Positions 5,664 through 12,698 of a stretch of 12,698 nucleotides of DNA are shown one piece after another. The stretch's first letter is position 1. Each line of letters opens with the position of its first letter. The stretch comes from JBKEDH01 sp047975295 (GTDB taxonomy: Bacteria > Bacteroidota > Bacteroidia > Flavobacteriales > Flavobacteriaceae). The notes beneath the pieces are model-generated. The model was not told where the DNA came from and made no database searches. It worked only from the letters and a program-made list of their open reading frames with translations. A program made the position numbers and the translations under genes. Location: contig JBKEDH010000053.1 of NCBI GenBank assembly GCA_047975295.1, positions 1-12,698 on the forward strand, in the 5' to 3' direction.

Positions 5664-6917
5664 TTAACCCTGCGGAGGTGCTTGGCTGCCACTGGATTTT
5701 TGACTGCCTCGTTTTGGAGGTGTTGGCATAAACGGACTGCTACTGCCACCAGATGTATTTACTACTGCATTATTATCGTATTCTTTTAGTGCCGTAACTA
5801 CTCGATCGCCTTCATTTAAACCCGAAAGCACTTGAACGTTTATACCATCAGATTCGCCTATTGCCACTTCTTGTTGTTTAAGTAACTTAGACGTTTCCTG
5901 TATCCATACATAGGTTTTTCCTGCTTCTGTTGCTCGTTGTGTAACATGCTCAATATCGTTTTGATTATAGTAGGTTTGAAGCAAGGCTTCATCGGGATAA
6001 AAATTTAGTGCCGAGGCAGCCAACAATGAGATGTTTTTAAGCTCTTTTGTATAAATGGCTACTGTTGCCGTAAGTCCGGGCTTTAATTTTAAATCGGGAT
6101 TATTGGCGCTGATTATAACCGTGTAGGTAACCACATTGGATGTAATGGTGGGGTTTAAACGTATTTGTTTAACTTCGCCATTAAAAACTTCATCGGGAAA
6201 AGCATCTACACCAAACGCCACACGCTGGCCAACGGCTACATTTCCTATATCGGCCTCATCGACATTGGCTTCAACCTGCATTTTGGTCAAATCTTTTGCT
6301 ATGGTGAACAGTTCCGGCGTGCTCATACTAGCCGCGACGGTTTGTCCTTCGTCCACTTCCCGAGAAATAACAACACCATCAATAGGCGAATAAATACTGG
6401 CATACCCCAAATTGGTCTGTGCCTGCGACAATGCCGTTTTTCGCTGGGCAACGCTGTTTTTGGCATTTTTTAATTGATACTCTGCCTGCTCCAAATCCGA
6501 TTGGCTTATTACTTCTGCATCGTACATACGTTTTTGCCTGTTGTAATTTTGCCTGTAATAATTGTGTTCGTTTAAAGCGGCGTTATACTGTGCCATTGCA
6601 TTGGCAACAGCATCGTTTAAAGTGGTTTTATCCAGTTCGGCCAGTAATTGCCCCTTTTTAACAACACTGTTATAATCGACATAAATGGTATTGATTAATC
6701 CAGAAACTTGAGTTCCTACACTTATTTGATCGACGGGCTCTAAAGTTCCGGTTGCCGTTACATTATTACTAATATTACCGTTACTTAATTGCGTTGTTCT
6801 TACTTCTATATTTAACGGTGCTTCCTTATAGATAAATGAATATACCAAATAAAGAACCCCTACAAGTAGCACGATGATTCCTACTGTTTTTAACTGTTTG
6901 TTTATGGTTGTTTTCAT
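5664..6917 (-). CDS. macA: MacA/HlyD-type periplasmic adaptor subunit
   Basis: I place the start at 6917 (MKTTINKQLKTVG), not at the upstream ATG at 6965: this gives a proper N-terminal anchor, leaves 25 nt after the TolC stop, and avoids a polar extension overlapping that gene. The 417-residue protein then has one N-terminal membrane segment (about residues 13-29), a first lipoyl half (about 65-95: GTLEPVDQISVGTQVSGLI), a helical hairpin (about 100-165, rich in Gln/Asn/Ala), the second lipoyl half (SPIDGVVISREVDEGQTV, 177-194), then beta-barrel and membrane-proximal domains. The last 30 residues are Ser/Gly/Pro-rich and probably disordered. This is the standard layout of adaptors that join a MacB-type pump to TolC. 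It probably forms a hexameric funnel in the periplasm. Confidence 0.92.
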   Translation of the reverse strand: MKTTINKQLKTVGIIVLLVGVLYLVYSFIYKEAPLNIEVRTTQLSNGNISNNVTATGTLEPVDQISVGTQVSGLINTIYVDYNSVVKKGQLLAELDKTTLNDAVANAMAQYNAALNEHNYYRQNYNRQKRMYDAEVISQSDLEQAEYQLKNAKNSVAQRKTALSQAQTNLGYASIYSPIDGVVISREVDEGQTVAASMSTPELFTIAKDLTKMQVEANVDEADIGNVAVGQRVAFGVDAFPDEVFNGEVKQIRLNPTITSNVVTYTVIISANNPDLKLKPGLTATVAIYTKELKNISLLAASALNFYPDEALLQTYYNQNDIEHVTQRATEAGKTYVWIQETSKLLKQQEVAIGESDGINVQVLSGLNEGDRVVTALKEYDNNAVVNTSGGSSSPFMPTPPKRGSQKSSGSQAPPQG

Positions 6918-6942
6918 AGTTACTGTTTTTAATATTTCAATA

Positions 6943-8253
6943 TTACAGTTCGACAATATTGCCACCTTGATAATATTTTAGTAGCTGATTATACAATATG
7001 GTCATATATTTATTCTGTAAATAATTTTGCTCGGCATTTAAATAAGTATTTCTACTTACTATTAAATCGGAAGGTGTTAATCCACCAAACTCGTATTTTT
7101 TCGAAGCCAGTTCGTAGGCTAATTTGGCGTTGTTGCGAGCCGTTTTACTGGCTTCTTGCTGTGCTTGGCTGGAAATGGCATTTTGCCAAGCTGTTTCTAT
7201 ATTGGAATACAAGCTTTTGCCTGCCTGTATCTTGTTGAGCTCACTTTGCTCTATTTCTATTTTGGAAAGTGCCACATTGGTTTTATTCTGCTTTTTGGAA
7301 AATATGGGAATAGTAATTCCTACACCCACACTTTCGCCAATATTATTACTTAACTGGTTGGTATAACTATAATCGAGATTATCGGTATAACCTGTATTAA
7401 TCCCTGCATTAAGTGATATTGTTGGTAAAAATCCTGTTTTGGAAATGGCCAAACTGTTTTCGGCCTGAGCTTTTAAATTATTATATATCTTTAATGTTGG
7501 TAAGGCTTCAACTGCTTTATCATATATAGATTCTTTACTCGGAATAAGTTGTTTATCGTCGTTTATCTCTATTATTTCAATATTAAAATCGACATCAGAA
7601 TCCAGTTCCAAAAGTTGTTTTAAGGCCAAGACCTTCAACCTATAGTTTTGCTCGGCATTGATTACTTCTGCTTCGTTAGTGGCGTACTGTGTTTCAATAT
7701 CAGCCAATTCGTTTTTGGCTATATTTCCATTTTTAAACTTTATGGCTGCTTGTTCCAGTTGCGATAACGAAGATGCCAATGTGTTTTTGGAAATAGCAAT
7801 GGCTTCATGTGCATAAATAGCGTTAATGTAGGTTTCTAATACATTAAGCGATATATTATTTTGGGCTTCTTCTACATAAAGTTTGTTTTCCTGTAATTGC
7901 AACTTACTTTTTTCTACATTTAAGTTTAAGGTATTCCCTTGGTAGAGTGTCCAATTGGCCGAAACCCCAAAATTATTGGTTTGCGTAACATTGCTGCTCC
8001 ATGTATTGGTAATTTGGTCTATGGACGAGCCATTGCTTATTTGATAGGATGTAGAACCCGAAATACTGGGCAATCGGTTAAATTTGGCCTGTTCGAAATT
8101 GGCTTCGGTACTTTTTAAATCCAATTGCGTTTTTTTTATGCTGATATTGTTATCCAAAGCATAATTTACCATATCCGATAACGACCAATCTTGAGCATTT
8201 AGCCCTACGCTTGTCAATAAACTTATTATGAAAATATATATATTATTTTTCAT
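6943..8253 (-). CDS. TolC-like outer membrane efflux protein
   Basis: I choose the start at 8253 (MKNNIYIFIISLLTSVGLNAQ) because it gives a clean signal peptide cut after Ala or Gln at 20-21; the longer frame from 8295 puts 14 polar residues in front. The 436-residue mature family fold is visible as two OEP repeats: Gln/Asn/Ala-rich helices (for example NNISLNVLETYINAIYAHEA and NAEQNYRLKVLALKQLLEL) and strand pairs typical of the trimeric channel (NNFGVSANWTLYQGN and ESVGVGITIPIFSKKQN). The C-terminal repeat ends with YEFGGLTPSDLIVSRNTYLNAEQNYLQ, a common TolC-family signature. It is the first gene of the efflux operon and would form the exit duct for the MacAB-type pump encoded behind it. 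Confidence 0.92.
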   Translation of the reverse strand: MKNNIYIFIISLLTSVGLNAQDWSLSDMVNYALDNNISIKKTQLDLKSTEANFEQAKFNRLPSISGSTSYQISNGSSIDQITNTWSSNVTQTNNFGVSANWTLYQGNTLNLNVEKSKLQLQENKLYVEEAQNNISLNVLETYINAIYAHEAIAISKNTLASSLSQLEQAAIKFKNGNIAKNELADIETQYATNEAEVINAEQNYRLKVLALKQLLELDSDVDFNIEIIEINDDKQLIPSKESIYDKAVEALPTLKIYNNLKAQAENSLAISKTGFLPTISLNAGINTGYTDNLDYSYTNQLSNNIGESVGVGITIPIFSKKQNKTNVALSKIEIEQSELNKIQAGKSLYSNIETAWQNAISSQAQQEASKTARNNAKLAYELASKKYEFGGLTPSDLIVSRNTYLNAEQNYLQNKYMTILYNQLLKYYQGGNIVEL

Positions 8254-8412
8254 TTTGTCTTCATTTTTAAAACCACTAATCAAGTAGTATTGCAAGACAA
8301 AATTGCTTTCTTTTATATATAATAAAGAACAAAATGGACGTTTACCTTTATTTTAAAGACAAAAAGGTTTTTTATATCGATGGTTTTTTTGTTTCGGAAA
8401 GTTTAAACAAAT
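8254..8412 (-). other. Spacer between pectin-type genes and efflux operon
   Basis: The spacer is about 159 bp if the TolC-like gene starts at 8253. It holds no ORF of note and no strong intrinsic terminator; only a weak ACCTTT/AAAGGT pairing with a 13-nt loop is seen on the minus strand. No exact TAnnTTTG box is present, although several TTTTG/TTTG stretches and a TATATAAAAG sequence occur. An efflux promoter is likely here but cannot be placed, and read-through from the esterase gene remains possible. Confidence 0.4.
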
Positions 8413-9372
8413 TCAATCTTTAAAAACATTATTAAGAAAATCAACTGTATGATTCAACGTTGTTTCAAACCATGGATGCATAAGCCAAAAAGAGTGTGGG
8501 CTGCCATCAAGTGTGTGGACTTCGTTATAAATATTATATTGGTTCAAAATTGAAATCATATCGTCCCTACCGGCATGAAAACGGGCTTGCGAACTATTTA
8601 TAAATAGGATTGGTGGCGTGTTGGAGTCCACATATTCCAAAGGAGAGGCCTCTTTCCATATTTTAAAATTTTCTTCTTTTTCCCCGTTAAGCCAAATACC
8701 GGCCATGGATACTCTATCGGGTTTTGATTCTGCCGAAGCCTCCGGATGGATAAACGATACAACGCCATCGATATTTACAATAGCTTGTACTTCATCCGAA
8801 ATTTTGGGGTCGGGCTCGTATAAAGCTAAATTTGGCGTAACGCCGATAAGTGTTGCCAATTGTGCACCGGCCGATGCTCCTAAAACAGCTATTTTTTGAG
8901 GATTAACATGGTATTTTTTGGCATGTTTTTTCACCCAAACTACTGCATCCTTTAAATCATTTACAGCCGCAGGATATTTGGTTTCAAAACCCAAACGATA
9001 AGCCACCGAAATACCCACATAATCGTTTAAAGCCAAATGTTGTGCCATAACACGTTCGTTCTCCTTGCTACCTACCAACCAGCCACCACCATGAATTAAC
9101 AAAACGGCCGGATAGCTTTTTTTATCGTTGTTCTTTGGAATATAAATATCTAACTTTAATTTCCCTGTTTCATTTTTTTTGTAAGTAATATTTTCTTTAT
9201 ACTTTATTTTTGTTGAAATCAACGGTGTTATCGGTGTAATATAAGGATAGTCCTTTTTTAGTTTTTGATAAGTACTTTCAATGGTGTAGGGTTTGTAATC
9301 TTCTTTTGTTTGGGCATAAACTTTTCCTGCCAAAGAGAAAAAAAAAGCGATTATAAAGATTGATAATTTCAC
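8413..9372 (-). CDS. Exported alpha/beta-hydrolase esterase of a carbohydrate locus (BD-FAE-like)
   Basis: The start codon is GTG (9372-9370), placed 6 bp after the GH43 stop; it gives a signal peptide (MKLSIFIIAFFFSLAGKVYA) cut near residue 20. The 319-residue product has the oxyanion motif HGGGW (94-98), the nucleophile elbow GASAGA with Ser167, Asp270 in the stretch ARFHAGRDDM as the probable acid, and His293 in SPHSFW, in the right order for a complete catalytic triad. This is the bifunctional feruloyl/acetyl-xylan esterase-like group of alpha/beta hydrolases, common in Bacteroidota polysaccharide loci. Its location behind GH105 and GH43 suggests it removes acetyl, methyl or feruloyl groups from pectin fragments in the periplasm. 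The exact ester is not readable from sequence. A plain carboxylesterase is possible. Confidence 0.88.
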   Translation of the reverse strand: MKLSIFIIAFFFSLAGKVYAQTKEDYKPYTIESTYQKLKKDYPYITPITPLISTKIKYKENITYKKNETGKLKLDIYIPKNNDKKSYPAVLLIHGGGWLVGSKENERVMAQHLALNDYVGISVAYRLGFETKYPAAVNDLKDAVVWVKKHAKKYHVNPQKIAVLGASAGAQLATLIGVTPNLALYEPDPKISDEVQAIVNIDGVVSFIHPEASAESKPDRVSMAGIWLNGEKEENFKIWKEASPLEYVDSNTPPILFINSSQARFHAGRDDMISILNQYNIYNEVHTLDGSPHSFWLMHPWFETTLNHTVDFLNNVFKD

Positions 9373-9378
9373 AATAAA

Positions 9379-11013
9379 TTAAGTTTTGTTTGATATTGCA
9401 AAATACGCTACATCGGCATAACCACCACGCTTGGCTTCTTGTGTGCTGATGCAGAATACACCTATTTTGGCACCAATCCATTTACCTTCCCTCGCTTTAA
9501 ATGGCTTTCCTATTTTTTTGAACTTTTTTCCGTTTTCTGAATATAAAAATTGGCACATGGTGTCTGGAGTGGAAACTTCTACTTTAAAATAAGCTAAATT
9601 TGATTTTAACTTTACTTCTTCGTTAACTATTTCGGCATTACCATTTATAGCGTTAATGGCTTCGGTCTGTTTTAAAAAATAACCGTTTTCGTTATGCGAA
9701 ATACTTAAAGTGGCGTAATCCATGCCCATAACGATTAACCCAGCTGTTTTACCTTTTTTGGCTTCTTCGGGAACCAATGTGATTTTTGTTGAAGCAGTAA
9801 ATTTCGGTGCCGGGATTTTTTGAAGTAATAAGTTAGGTGTCTTCCATAAATTGGGTGCGTTTTCGGGTACTTTTATTGAAAATAACCTTAAATAGTCGTT
9901 TCCGGGCAATTTGGCGTGCCAAACCACATCGTTATTGGCGTGCCATTGCCATTGCAGTCCAATATTGAATCCGTCGAAATTATCGGTTTCAACAGGAGTT
10001 ACAATGGGATAGATTTTCCCTACGTTTGGTTTTCTATAAGATTTAACAGGCTCGCCAATACCATTGCCATCAAAATCTTTGCCCATTACCGGCCAATCGT
10101 TTTTCCAGCTCATGGGTTGTAGGTGAACAATACGGCCTATGACACCCACATCCTGAAAGTGATAAAACCACGATTCGCCATTTGGCGTATCCACCCACGC
10201 CCCTTGGTGCGGCCCGTTAATGTAGGTACTGCCTTGCTCTAAAACCACTTTTTCTTCGTAAGGACCGTACACGTTTTTGGAACGTAAAATAAGCTGCCAA
10301 CCAGTAGCTACGCCACCTGCCGGAGCAAAAATGTAGTAATAGCCATTCCGTTTGTAGAATTTAGAGCCTTCAACCGTTTCGTGGTTATCGTGCCCGTCAA
10401 AAACGTTAATGCCTTTATCGATTACTTTGGTGCCTTCGGCATTCATTTTGTTTATCGATAATAAGCTTTTTACTCCGCGACGACTTCCAGCGTAAGCGTG
10501 TACCAAATAAGCATCGCCGTTGTCGTCCCAAAGTGGGCAAGGGTCAATAAGACCTTTACCTGCCATAACCAACACGGGGTCGTCCCATTTTCCGTATGGG
10601 TCTTTGGTTTTTACCATGTAAATTCCAAAATCGGGGTCGCCCCAATAGATGTAAATTTCGCCTTTGTGGTAGCGAATGGCCGGCGCCCACACACCGTTGC
10701 CATGTTGCGGAACGTTAAAATGTTCCTCGGGCACTTGGGTTTCCAAAGCATAGTTTATCAGCTTCCAATTTACCATATCTTTTGAATGAAGAATGGGTAA
10801 GCCCGGAGCGCAATTAAAACTGGATGAGGTCATGTAATAATCATTTCCAACCCGCACTACGTCGGGATCGGAATAATCAGAATATATTATGGGATTTTTA
10901 TAAGTACCATCGCCATTATCGGCTACCCAAACATCGGATACATAGGGGTTACTGGTTTGCGCTAACAATATTGCGGTACAGAAAAAAGAAAGGATTAATG
11001 GGTTTAGTTTCAT
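9379..11013 (-). CDS. GH43 glycosidase with C-terminal beta-sandwich domain
   Basis: The 544-residue protein begins with a signal peptide (hydrophobic to about residue 18, no lipobox). The five-bladed propeller domain spans about 36-325. Its catalytic residues fit GH43: base Asp49 in YSDYSDPDVVRV, pKa-modulating Asp158 in GLIDPCPLWDD, and acid Glu215 in TVEGSKFYKRNG. From about residue 340 to the end is a concanavalin-like beta-sandwich (GH43 C2 type), which usually shapes the active site of exo-acting members. Known enzymes of this type are beta-xylosidases or alpha-L-arabinofuranosidases. Next to GH105 I favour removal of arabinose (or xylose) from pectin side chains in the periplasm. It lies 147 bp after the GH105 gene and 6 bp before the esterase gene, and is probably co-transcribed with both. 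All three active-site acids are present, so it should be active. Confidence 0.93.
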   Translation of the reverse strand: MKLNPLILSFFCTAILLAQTSNPYVSDVWVADNGDGTYKNPIIYSDYSDPDVVRVGNDYYMTSSSFNCAPGLPILHSKDMVNWKLINYALETQVPEEHFNVPQHGNGVWAPAIRYHKGEIYIYWGDPDFGIYMVKTKDPYGKWDDPVLVMAGKGLIDPCPLWDDNGDAYLVHAYAGSRRGVKSLLSINKMNAEGTKVIDKGINVFDGHDNHETVEGSKFYKRNGYYYIFAPAGGVATGWQLILRSKNVYGPYEEKVVLEQGSTYINGPHQGAWVDTPNGESWFYHFQDVGVIGRIVHLQPMSWKNDWPVMGKDFDGNGIGEPVKSYRKPNVGKIYPIVTPVETDNFDGFNIGLQWQWHANNDVVWHAKLPGNDYLRLFSIKVPENAPNLWKTPNLLLQKIPAPKFTASTKITLVPEEAKKGKTAGLIVMGMDYATLSISHNENGYFLKQTEAINAINGNAEIVNEEVKLKSNLAYFKVEVSTPDTMCQFLYSENGKKFKKIGKPFKAREGKWIGAKIGVFCISTQEAKRGGYADVAYFAISNKT

Positions 11014-11160
11014 TGAAAATAGTTTATTGGTGATTTACTATCAATTAAAAAGCCTCCTTACCCCATAATTATCAGACAGAAGGTTTTACACCGCCCTTCT
11101 TTTGAATCCAATGGTATTTTCTAACCAATAAGGTCAAAACACTTTTAGGCAGTCTCCAAT
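11014..11160 (-). other. Spacer between GH105 and GH43 genes
   Basis: The 147-bp spacer shows an inverted repeat of 6 bp, AGAAGG (11078-11083) and CCTTCT (11095-11100), with an 11-nt loop and no T run. No TAnnTTTG box is visible on the minus strand, so the genes are probably one transcript. A hairpin here could adjust the amounts of the two enzymes. I see no small gene. Confidence 0.4.
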
Positions 11161-12408
11161 TTATTTATCCAACTCCAAACTAGCCATAATAAAAGGCCCG
11201 GTACCTTTTGGGTCGTTAGAACGTATTTTTTCACCTATATAATATTCGTACGAGCCATCGCGGTAAGGATTGCCTCCCAATCCGGCAACGGCACAACATT
11301 TATTAAGATTTACAATACCGTTTTCTTCAACAGAAATTAAATTATCCAAAAGTCCTTGATAGGCTTTTTTGGCCACATCCAAATATTTTTCAGGTAAATA
11401 ACCCTTTCTAACTCCTTTTGCAAAAGCATAGGTAAACATGGATGTTCCGGTAGCTTCCAAATAATTACCTTCACGGTCGCCTTGGTCGAGTACCTGCCAC
11501 CATAAGCCGGTTTTACCATCCTGTACTTTGGTAACTGCTTCGGCATATTGGTTTAAATAGGAGATAATACGTTCCCTACCCGGATGGTTTTCGGGTAAAA
11601 AGTCCAATACATCTACCATGGCCATACCGTACCAGCCCATGCCACGCGACCAAAAGTGTTGGGAATTTCCGGTTTCTTTATTGGCCCATTTTTGTTCCTT
11701 ACTTTCATCCCAACCATGGTAAAGCAAACCTGATTTTTCATCGCGGCTGTGCTTTTGTATCAAATCGAACTGTAAAACAACATGGTTGTATATCTCTTCT
11801 CTTTTTTTAACATCTTCGATATAATTTTGTGCATAACGAATATGGAAGGGTTCTGCCATATACAGGCCGTCTAACCACATTTGGTACGGATAGATACGTT
11901 TGTGCCAATAGCCACCATTGGAGGTTTTGGGTTGGGTTTCCATTTGTTCGTCCAAGGTTTCCATGGCTTTTAAAAAGCGTTCCTCTTTAGTTTTTGGGTA
12001 TAGGTACAACAGCACATCGCCCGATTTAATCATATCTAAGTTATGTTTCTCTAAAGAATAGGTTTTTATAACGCCTGTACTGTCTATCAATTCGTTAGCG
12101 TAAGTATAGGTATAATCATAAAATTTCTGATTGTTGGTTTGTTCGTACACTTTAATGCATGCCGAAAGTACCAATCCGTTTGTGTAGCTCCAACGGGCTT
12201 TATTGACAAAATCGAGTTTGGATGCTTCGGGAAAACGTTCAATTTCCGAAAGCATCATACGTTCGGACCATTTTAGGTTTTCGGGTACTACTTTTTCTAT
12301 GGTAGCCGTTTCTGTTTGTGTGTTTTCCTTTTTTGTGTCTTTACACGAGGTTACCGTTAAGCCCAACGCTAATGTAAAAAGAGCAAAATACTTGGTTTTG
12401 GTTTTCAT
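11161..12408 (-). CDS. GH105 unsaturated rhamnogalacturonyl hydrolase, lipoprotein
   Basis: The 415-residue protein has a lipoprotein signal (MKTKTKYFALFTLALGLTVTSC) with Cys22 and a Lys/Asp/Glu-rich linker to about residue 40. The remainder is an (alpha/alpha)6 barrel of GH105/YteR type. The landmark YPYQMWLDGLYMAEPF (173-187) holds the likely catalytic acid Asp180. Further family marks are WSRGMGWYGMAMVDVLDFLP (253-272), EATGTSMFTYAFAKG (318-332) and GSYEYYIGE (385-393). GH105 enzymes hydrate the unsaturated uronic acid left at the non-reducing end of oligosaccharides by polysaccharide lyases, mostly from rhamnogalacturonan I; some members act on ulvan fragments. That implies a lyase elsewhere in this genome, since none is encoded here. 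It is the first gene of the three-gene pectin-type operon seen in the window. Confidence 0.93.
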   Translation of the reverse strand: MKTKTKYFALFTLALGLTVTSCKDTKKENTQTETATIEKVVPENLKWSERMMLSEIERFPEASKLDFVNKARWSYTNGLVLSACIKVYEQTNNQKFYDYTYTYANELIDSTGVIKTYSLEKHNLDMIKSGDVLLYLYPKTKEERFLKAMETLDEQMETQPKTSNGGYWHKRIYPYQMWLDGLYMAEPFHIRYAQNYIEDVKKREEIYNHVVLQFDLIQKHSRDEKSGLLYHGWDESKEQKWANKETGNSQHFWSRGMGWYGMAMVDVLDFLPENHPGRERIISYLNQYAEAVTKVQDGKTGLWWQVLDQGDREGNYLEATGTSMFTYAFAKGVRKGYLPEKYLDVAKKAYQGLLDNLISVEENGIVNLNKCCAVAGLGGNPYRDGSYEYYIGEKIRSNDPKGTGPFIMASLELDK

Positions 12409-12568
12409 TGTGATTATAGTGTTTCGGTTTTTAAGTCTGTTATTTAATGGTTTAAACGGTACGGTTGTTTTTTGATTCTATTTTGAAAACAATTTCCTTC
12501 TTTATTTTATGTTAAGATCTTTTCAGATTAGGGTGACAAAAATTTTATTTTTCTAAAAGCAATTTTAG
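12409..12568 (-). other. Leader/upstream spacer of the GH105 gene
   Basis: These 160 bp are AT-rich and carry no credible ORF. I find no exact TAnnTTTG box within them on the minus strand. The nearest match lies in the repeat copy just beyond (12576-12583), which would give a leader of about 160 nt. No riboswitch or strong hairpin was recognised. Confidence 0.4.
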
Positions 12569-12698
12569 TACATGACAAAAATAAACTTACTTGATTTATC
12601 AATTTGATTTTCAAGACCTCACAGGTTTTTAAAACCTGTGAGGTCTATGGGTTCAATATTTTGATTATTAATGTATTGAGAATATTTTTTTATTTTTT
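12569..12698. mobile_element. MITE-like element, copy 2, cut by the window edge
   Basis: This copy starts with TACATGACAAAAATAAA and aligns without gaps to the first 130 of 138 bases of the copy at 3330-3467, with 11 mismatches by hand count (about 91% identity). The window ends just where the right terminal GTCGTGTA would begin. Its central palindrome (12614-12629 and 12631-12646) is perfect over 16-nt arms. It lies upstream of the GH105 gene and so may carry or affect that operon's promoter. Confidence 0.75.
12576..12602 (-). promoter_or_regulatory. Possible outward promoter inside MITE-like copy 2
   Basis: On the minus strand, TTG (12602 to 12600) is followed after 16 nt by TATTTTTG (12583 to 12576), which fits TAnnTTTG. 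The spacing is a little short. Copy 1 has GATTTTTG at the same place, so one C-to-A change (plus strand) makes the -7 box. It would drive the GH105 operon. This is a consensus match only. Confidence 0.3.

Noticed and set aside
6918..6965. Upstream ATG extending the adaptor protein by 16 residues over the TolC stop
   Set aside because: The extension (MAILSNCNIEILKTVT) is not signal-like and would bury the membrane anchor; the ATG at 6917 gives a normal adaptor N-terminus and a normal 25-nt gap.
8254..8295. Upstream ATG extending the TolC-like protein by 14 residues
   Set aside because: It puts polar residues before a clear signal peptide that starts with MKNN at 8253.
11052..11060. TAAGGAGGC on the minus strand, a textbook Shine-Dalgarno sequence
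   Set aside because: It lies 38 nt from the GH43 start, too far, and no ATG or plausible small ORF follows it. Bacteroidota seldom depend on such sites.

Overview
The window reads as AT-rich chromosomal DNA of a marine-type flavobacterium (phylum Bacteroidota, probably family Flavobacteriaceae). The grounds are the A/T-rich leaders without clear Shine-Dalgarno sites, TAnnTTTG-type -7 boxes, lipoproteins followed by short acidic stretches, and the protein types present. No rRNA, tRNA, CRISPR array, integrase or complete transposase gene was seen. All nine genes lie on the minus strand, so transcription runs from high to low coordinates.

Right part (12408 to 8413): a pectin-type carbohydrate operon. 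It encodes a GH105 unsaturated rhamnogalacturonyl hydrolase lipoprotein, a GH43 glycosidase with a C-terminal beta-sandwich domain, and, 6 bp further on, an exported alpha/beta-hydrolase esterase with a GTG start. Together they could trim unsaturated pectin oligosaccharides, remove arabinose or xylose decorations and take off acyl groups. No SusC/SusD pair is visible, so this is either a small locus or the end of a larger one beyond the right edge.

Middle (8253 to 3570): a four-gene tripartite efflux operon of MacAB-TolC type (TolC-like outer membrane protein, periplasmic adaptor, ABC ATPase, MacB permease). The ATPase and permease are separate proteins, as in MacB-like systems such as YknXYZ, rather than fused as in E. 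coli MacB.

Left part: a LytS/YehU-type membrane histidine kinase (3180 to 2122) with no LytTR response regulator beside it, then a surface lipoprotein of the Cthe_2159 polysaccharide-binding beta-helix family (1815 to 247), ending in a clear terminator.

The most unusual content is in the gaps. A 138-bp MITE-like element (3330-3467) has terminal inverted repeats, TA at both ends and a long central hairpin. It recurs about 91% identical and ungapped at the right window edge (12569-12698). A base pair changes on both sides of the hairpin between the two copies. Loose copies of its terminus (TACACGACAAAAA) also bracket the lone histidine kinase gene in inverted orientation, and a second motif (CTTAGAGYCTG) occurs three times in the same gaps. 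The kinase may therefore sit in a repeat-bounded cassette. Two predicted promoters overlap or lie inside these repeats. All counts and alignments were made by eye.
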